Shown: positions 58,601-64,000 of the stretch, in pieces
Layout of the letters: each line of letters opens with the position of its first letter
How positions within the stretch are numbered: the first letter of the stretch is position 1
Origin: Hermatobates lingyangjiaoensis
Lineage: Eukaryota > Arthropoda > Insecta > Hemiptera > Hermatobatidae
NCBI GenBank assembly: GCA_026182355.1
Contig: JAPFBL010001617.1
Span: 7,503,001 to 7,567,000 of the forward strand
Direction: 5' to 3'
Length of the DNA: 64,000 nucleotides
Made by a program: the position numbers and the translations under genes
The notes under the pieces: generated by a model
The model's database searches: none
What the model was told of the DNA's origin: nothing
Seen by the model: the letters and a program-made list of their open reading frames with translations, nothing else

Positions 58601-58759
58601 CAAACCACATTAAGAAATGGGAAAACAAGACTAAGATCTTTCAACCGTAACAAGTCACCTTCGTCAGAGTCAAAAACCCAACTGAGTTGACTCTGACGAA
58701 GACCACTTGTTATGGTTGAAAGATCTTAGTCTTGTTTTCCCATTTCTTATTGTGGTTTG
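58601..58759. repeat. Foldback with 71-bp arms and hammerhead-like core
   Basis: Left arm 58601-58671 and right arm 58689-58759 are reverse complements with about five mismatches around a 17-base loop. The right arm reads CTGACGAAGACCACTTGTTA then TGGTTGAAAG: CUGANGA, a spacer able to form stem II (ACC/GGT), then GAAA. It shares most of its arm sequence and the outer left flank CACGTGAAATAACAAT with the 12.0-kb foldback. Confidence 0.85.
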
Positions 58760-59857
58760 AGCAATGTTCATGTTAATATAGATAAAGAACTTTAGGTCTG
58801 TGCCAAACTACAAATTGCAGGTCTTTGCGCTCAAAGTAATCACCCAGGAGTACAAGGTGATAACAGGTTTCTATGACAATTAAGCTTTTTCTTATGGAAG
58901 TAAGATTCTGGAAGAATCCTTCCAGGAAGACTTAAAGAGATAAATGTAAATGTCTGTCATTTTGCAGGGTAATTACTTTAAAGGGAAAACCTGATGATAG
59001 TTTTTTGGACTCAAAATAAATATTTTGGGACAGCAGTACTAGAACATTTATGATTTACTTCAGATATTCTATACATACTGGTAAATGAGACACAAGTATG
59101 ACTACCCCGAAAAAATAATGTTTTTATACACTTCTACACCATTGACAACTTCAAAAACAACTCATAAACTAACTACTAGAGAATGTCAATGCAATAGGGA
59201 AAAAATTTAATAAAACAGTGGATCAAGGTTAAAGAAAAAAATTAAGATTTAAGGAAGAATACTTAAAGCAAGATTACCTTTTTTTCTTGCTTTAAATGAA
59301 CTTGAAACAGTGCATGCAAAAAAATTAGTAAAGAATGATGTTAAAGAATTAGTTACAACGACGCAAATAATCAATCAAGAAAACCAGTATATATTATTTC
59401 TAATGTATCTTTTATTTTAAACTTCAATGGTCCAAATAAAGAAAAATCATTCATCTCTGTACATGCTATCGTAGTGTCAGTAATCAGGTTTTCATTACTA
59501 CGTTTAACTTTTCTGTTAATTTGGTAGAAATTCGGAGCAAAAACCTTGAGAGACTGGTATCAAGCTTTTCTTCAATCCCCCTTAATCAATCACTCTCTGC
59601 GAGACCCCAGCCAGGCAAAATGGCTTTCTCCCGAATAAACATAGTGCAACCGAATACAAACTTAAGCTGATACTTCAAACCTCTCCACTTCTCATTACTC
59701 AAAATATTTCTATTTTGACTACTCTCATCGACAAGATAAGATTATGCCAAAAGTCTAAAATACAAAATATTCTTTGTTTAGACTTTTTCAGGTCTTGAAC
59801 GAACCAAAGGTGGTGATCTTATTTTATTTTTGCATATATTTTAACTATTCCTTATTA
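58760..59857. other. A+T-rich sequence, nothing recognised
   Basis: No motif or element seen. Confidence 0.4.
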
Positions 59858-60670
59858 CTTTACTATAATTAGTATATAGTAATAATAAAGAAAACTTAAT
59901 CTCAAGATTTTGAAGGATTTACATGTTTTGAGGTCTCCAAAGTCCTTTTATGACGTTTTTTCAATGATGTCTCTGTGTGTGGGTGAGTGTGTACCCAAAA
60001 GATTAAATCTACAATCCTTCATAGATTAAATTAATATTTTACAGAAAAATGGGCCTCATAGTGTAGATCTGCTCTATTGTTGGTAAGCAATTATGCACTA
60101 TGGAAACGTCACTTTCTTTGCCAAAATGTGTTTTTAAACAACATTTTTTTCTCTCAAACTACTAAGTCTGTGAATTCTGTCTTAAAATAAAATAGAGTCT
60201 TTAAATTTTGGCATTGTCATGAAATCAACAAAAGAAATTACTAAAAAAATCTTCAAATTTTTAAACAGAAAATATTTTTTTCAATAAAATGTAAAAATTT
60301 TAACATATTATTCAATCTGAAAGCAGATGGGAGGCTATGACAGATCAAAATTAAACTATACCTAAAAATAGACTATTATGTGGGGGATGATTTGTGATAA
60401 GTTTTTTTAAATTAAATTAATCAAAGAGACCTAATCAATGGCTTGTTAAAGAACAATGAAATATTGCCACAAAATTAAACGAAAAATTATCTATTCACAA
60501 AAAAATTCCTGAAATTTTAATTACCGCAAAGAGCAATAAAGCTATAAAAACTGAATATTCATCCTGGACTAATCGATCACCTCCTATACTTGTCGGATTT
60601 GTTTACATTGACTTGAACATTTTTTTTAGTGAATCGACTGAAGTAAAATTTATGTTTAGGGGTTTACTGA
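59858..60670 (+). mobile_element. Family A repeat, left half
   Basis: Degenerate left end ACTTTACTATAATTAGTATA, ACATGTTTTGAGGTCTCC (59921), a GTGTGTGGGTGAGTGTG tract, and GATCACCTCCTATACT (60571). A 25-base stretch near 60175-60200 looks inserted or duplicated around the usual TCTAGAGTCTT word. Right part absent. Confidence 0.65.
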
Positions 60671-60769
60671 AAACCAATGACTTAATATGAGATGTAAAAA
60701 TAAAATACATACATGTAAACAATTCAACGCCAATAAAACATACTTTCTGATGATCTCCATGGTAAGATG

Positions 60770-61346
60770 GATATCATCAACGAGTGGTTATCAACGTAAA
60801 AACACCAGTTGGATTAAATGAGATGGAAGAAATGATGGAAGCAACACTCATTGATAAACTAACTGAGAATGACTCTGATGCCAATGCCCGTGCACTTAGG
60901 TATATCATTATACAAAATTAAGAAGTATTCATTTTATCAAAAATGAATGAACATGATAGAAATAATAAAAAAAGGCTACCGAAAAATATCAACCAAGATG
61001 TGAATAGAAGAATCTATCAGTTAGGGGAAGCTCTTGACACAAGTCAAGCTTGCTAGCAACCGAAGACGGCTGATGAAGATTTAATAGGAAAGGCCTCGGT
61101 AAAAGGTTATAAAGACTGTAAGAAGCACGTAAGAGCCTCGGAGAAGTTAAAACCCCAACTGAAGAGAAAGGCGATTCAGAGAAGCGCAGAAATGCCTAAC
61201 CACATGGACCAGAGTAGTCTCCAAACAGGAGAGAGGGGCTACCCATGTAGTCTCCTCGCTACCCATGGCTCGTTAACACAAAGCCATCAGGAAAAACAAC
61301 AATCATTCACTTGGAATAAAATAGAAGAACTTTTACCAATTCTAAT
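60770..61346 (+). pseudogene. Broken open frame of unknown origin (~190 codons, two stops)
   Basis: A single plus-strand frame runs about 577 bases with only two in-frame stops (TAA near 60920, TAG near 61053) before its final TAA at 61346. It reads QRVVINVKTPVGLNEMEEMM, then DANARALRYIIIQN, and later GKASVKGYKDCKKHVRASEK and a Ser-, Gln- and His-rich end. It is charged, with no membrane segment, and no domain is recognised. G+C rises in its second half. It could be a retrotransposon ORF1 or a processed pseudogene. It starts soon after a family A copy ends. Confidence 0.35.
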
Positions 61347-61779
61347 ATAAGAAAAAATTTTTTTTAACGGCATTAATTACATGGATATTTTATTTAATTT
61401 TACTAAAATTACAAAAATTTTTTCTTAAAATCAAGTTAGACCTTTCTTATCACATAAATTAATCTGGAAAAGGTTCAAATCAATCTAAATGATTTCTTAA
61501 GAACAGGTTTCATATTTTGGCAACTCTTTTCTCTATTCTAAATTATTCTTTCCTAATATCTAACGAAATTCATATATTAGGTTAGGCTGTTTCGGAGACT
61601 GCTCAACGTTCTGCTGGTTCCTCATGATTGGTTGAGCAGTGGCTTTGCTCCTGTAATACATGATTAGTTTGAGCGTGTCAAAACAATGTTTTTTACATTT
61701 GATGTTATCCTGTAATATAGTTTTTAGTACTCTTTCATTTGTTTTATGGTATTCTGAAAACCGGTTTTCATAAAATATT
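61347..61779. other. A+T-rich sequence with one G+C-richer patch
   Basis: A patch at about 61580-61665 (GTTAGGCTGTTTCGGAGACT and CTCATGATTGGTTGAGCAG) is not recognised. The rest shows nothing. Confidence 0.35.
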
Positions 61780-62337
61780 TTTTATTTAGATTTATTCATT
61801 CGATCTCATCAATTTTGTTTTGTTCTTTAATGTAATTTTCTAAAAACTCGTCAAAGTAACTGTTACTATAGCTATTATTTATAAAGACCTGTTTAACATC
61901 GTCTACTGCTCTGTTGAAAATGCTCCAATCGGATGAGATTTTGAAGGTTCTATCGATTTTTTGATAGTACTATGTTTATATCTCTTGGGACTTCGCTTAT
62001 ACTATTCAGGTAGTAAACTATGCATCGTTTTGAAATACATAGCAATTGACAGCTCATTACCTTTAGCGCTTACCTGAACATCAAGGAAATTAATGTTGTT
62101 AATACCAACTTTGTGCATGAATTTCAGTACTTCTTTGGACTTTCTTTTTATTTCCATTAGCAATTCCAAGTTTTTTGCTACAAGGAAAAAAATAGTAATT
62201 AATCATCCAAGTAGCTACAGTATATTATTGCCTTGATTTGTCTGTTTTCCGTTTAGTCCGCTTTATGTCTCCAGTTTAGACATATAAAAGTGATTAAGTG
62301 TGACGCCTGATGGTGATCCCATTGCCTTGAAAACAAT
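61780..62337 (-). pseudogene. Penelope-like element reverse transcriptase fragment
   Basis: Read on the minus strand from 62337: MGSPSGVTLNHFYMSKLET (about 62270-62325, the RT block before the active site), a gap, YLDD (62202-62213, catalytic box), KNLELLMEIKRKSKEVLKF, NNINFLDVQVSAKGNELSIA (FLDV at about 62080) and MYFKTMHSLL. It then continues with decayed HPIGAF- and MLNRSL-like thumb phrases toward 61780. Stops and frame changes interrupt it. It is cut at 62338, precisely where the family A copy begins, so the 5' part may continue beyond the window. No GIY-YIG domain was found downstream. Its sequence differs from the 7.4-kb and 40.9-kb relics, so it is another PLE lineage. Confidence 0.75.
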
Positions 62338-63981
62338 GTTTTATTGAAAAATCTGGAGTAGCCTACACTCTACTTTACTATAAGTAACTTAATGTCAAAT
62401 TTCTTGAGTATATAAAACATAACGTCTCATTTAACCATAACATATATATCTAAATGGGATATAATTATTAGCATTTCATTCTTGAGGTAGTACAGATAGT
62501 GATTGAAGGACATATCAATTTATAAGCTTATTTTTGTACATCACAAATAATTTATTATTTGCAAATAATTTCATTAGTATAACTACAACAGTAATAACAT
62601 TTTTGAAAAACCAAAGTGAACATTTCTTGAAACGAAATATTATCCTACAAGAAAACATAGCTATTGTTCAAATAGCCAGTAGATTTCTTACATCGTTTAC
62701 TTGACATCCTTCTACATTGAATATTAAAGTAAAATTTTCAAATTTAAAACAGGAAAATACTTTTTTTTTCTCTGAAAAAGATCATAAACAGCGAAGAAAA
62801 TGTTGTTTTAAGGTGATTTATAACTAAGATGTACGATAATTACCTTTATTAATCTCTAAACGAAAGATTTCAATTTTGAATTATCATTTACATTTTTGGT
62901 CTTTTATAGAATTATTATACTGGGAATTTTATAAGGCTTCTTAGTATTTAATAAGATATTTTTCCTTCCCCTTTGTCAAATAACATATATACGAATTTTT
63001 TCTGAGTGAATGTTATCATTTTCCTGCACAATATTATTCCTCTTACATCTCATATACGTCAATAAACAATTTAAATTGTTCCTTTATAAATATCTATCTT
63101 ATCTCAGTGGATTCGCTCAAAAAATTTCTAAGTCAATGTAAACAATGTAAAAAAATATAAAAAATTCGACAAGTATAGCAGGTGATCTCTTACTCTAAGA
63201 TAAACAAACAGTTTTTGTAGCAGTATTGCTCTTTCCCATAAGTGAAACTTCATGATTTTTTTTTTATAAATTGCTAATTTTTTGTTCCATTTTTGGTCAA
63301 ATTTTCATTATTTTTTAATGAGCCGTTTAGCGTCAAAAAAACATTTTCTGAAAACAGAAATCGTACTGTAACGCCCCATTAGCGAATGTAATTTTGAAAA
63401 AAAATATCTCAATTCATTCTACACACAATGTTCTATTTATAGGCATAGTTTCATTCTTGTCCGTCAAACAGTATGGCTTGTATCGCTCTCACAAGGTTTG
63501 AGATTGAATTATAAGTCAAAATTTGTACATTTTATTGAAAAAAAAATATTTCCTGTTGATTTAAAATTCTGAATATATTTTTCGTTTGTTCCTTTTGTAA
63601 CCTCAAAGATAATGTCAAAATTTCAAAACTCTAGGGTTATCAGTTTAGGAGAAATAAATGTTTTAAAAAAAACGGTTTTTGGCCAAAAAAGTGACTTTCC
63701 CATCATGCATAATTCTTCCCAAACAATAGGGATCTTCGTCTTTACGGGGTCCATTTTTGTGTAAAATATCAATTTGATCCATCAAAGATTCTGGACCGTA
63801 GCGTGGTAACAAGCAATGCTAACACACTCACCCACCCACCCACCCACCCACACACACACAGACATCATCGTAAAAACCTCATAAAACGACTTCTGGGACC
63901 TCAAAACATGTAATTCCGTCAAAATCTCGAGATCGAATTTTTTCACGATCACTATACTTTACTTATAGTAAAGTAAAAAAA
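62338..63981 (-). mobile_element. Family A repeat, near-complete copy
   Basis: Begins AAATCTGGAGTAGCCTACAC then TCTACTTTACTATAAGTAAC and ends ATACTTTACTTATAGTAAAG. It is the inverted counterpart of 49277-50918 along its whole length, including the CACCCACCCACC tract (63831-63849), TTTAGGAGAAA (63645), AGTATAGCAGGTGATC (63173) and GGACCTCAAAACATGT (63896). Few differences are visible, so it is among the youngest copies here. It adjoins the truncated PLE RT at its left edge. No coding frame. Confidence 0.85.
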
Positions 63982-64000
63982 AAGCTATTCGATTTTCATT

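Overview
This window is strongly A+T-rich eukaryotic DNA. It has no operons and no ribosome-binding sites, and I recognise no intact host gene. Three things point to an arthropod, probably an insect: a tRNA-headed SINE with a telomere-like (AACCT)n tail, abundant Penelope-like element (PLE) debris, and remnants of Helitron and non-LTR retrotransposons of the kinds common in insect genomes. I cannot name the species. Almost everything recognisable is dead or non-autonomous mobile DNA, and the rest is simple repeats and featureless A+T-rich sequence.

Layout. 1-5.9 kb: a PLE 3' end with inverted flanking arms set in (TA)n (0.8-1.67 kb), a small foldback (1.93-2.08 kb), and a SINE with a 13-bp target-site duplication (2.16-2.47 kb). 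5.9-10.4 kb: two minus-strand pieces of a large dispersed repeat (here called family A) around a minus-strand PLE relic that keeps RT and GIY-YIG remnants (7.4-8.6 kb). 10.4-16.3 kb: two further PLE relics of related sequence (10.7 and 14.5 kb), two foldbacks including a near-perfect 64-bp inverted repeat (11.96-12.12 kb), and a Helitron helicase relic (15.8-16.2 kb). 20.5-25.6 kb: more family A, a non-LTR C-terminal relic, a 48-bp minisatellite that encodes a 16-residue repeat on the minus strand, and a decayed ~90-bp repeat. 27.2-31.9 kb: a non-LTR 3' end and several G+C-richer fragments. 32.3-39 kb: the longest family A copy, then a nest of copies holding a (CA)n array. 40.5-42.25 kb: the best PLE relic, RT plus GIY-YIG between ~310-bp inverted arms. 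43-50.9 kb: a foldback of non-LTR 3' ends, a PLE RT fragment, another non-LTR C-terminus and a near-complete family A copy. 52-64 kb: five more family A segments or copies, another foldback, a broken open frame of unknown origin, and a minus-strand PLE RT cut at the edge of a family A copy that runs to the window end.

The nearest thing to a system here is a set of interacting parasites. PLEs are present as RT/GIY-YIG relics and as arm-only foldbacks whose arms carry hammerhead-ribozyme-like core motifs. The family A repeat has palindromic ends and an internal G-rich or CA microsatellite, and its right end matches the 3' tail of non-LTR relics seen at three places. All family and homology statements come from reading motifs by eye; no database search or alignment was run.
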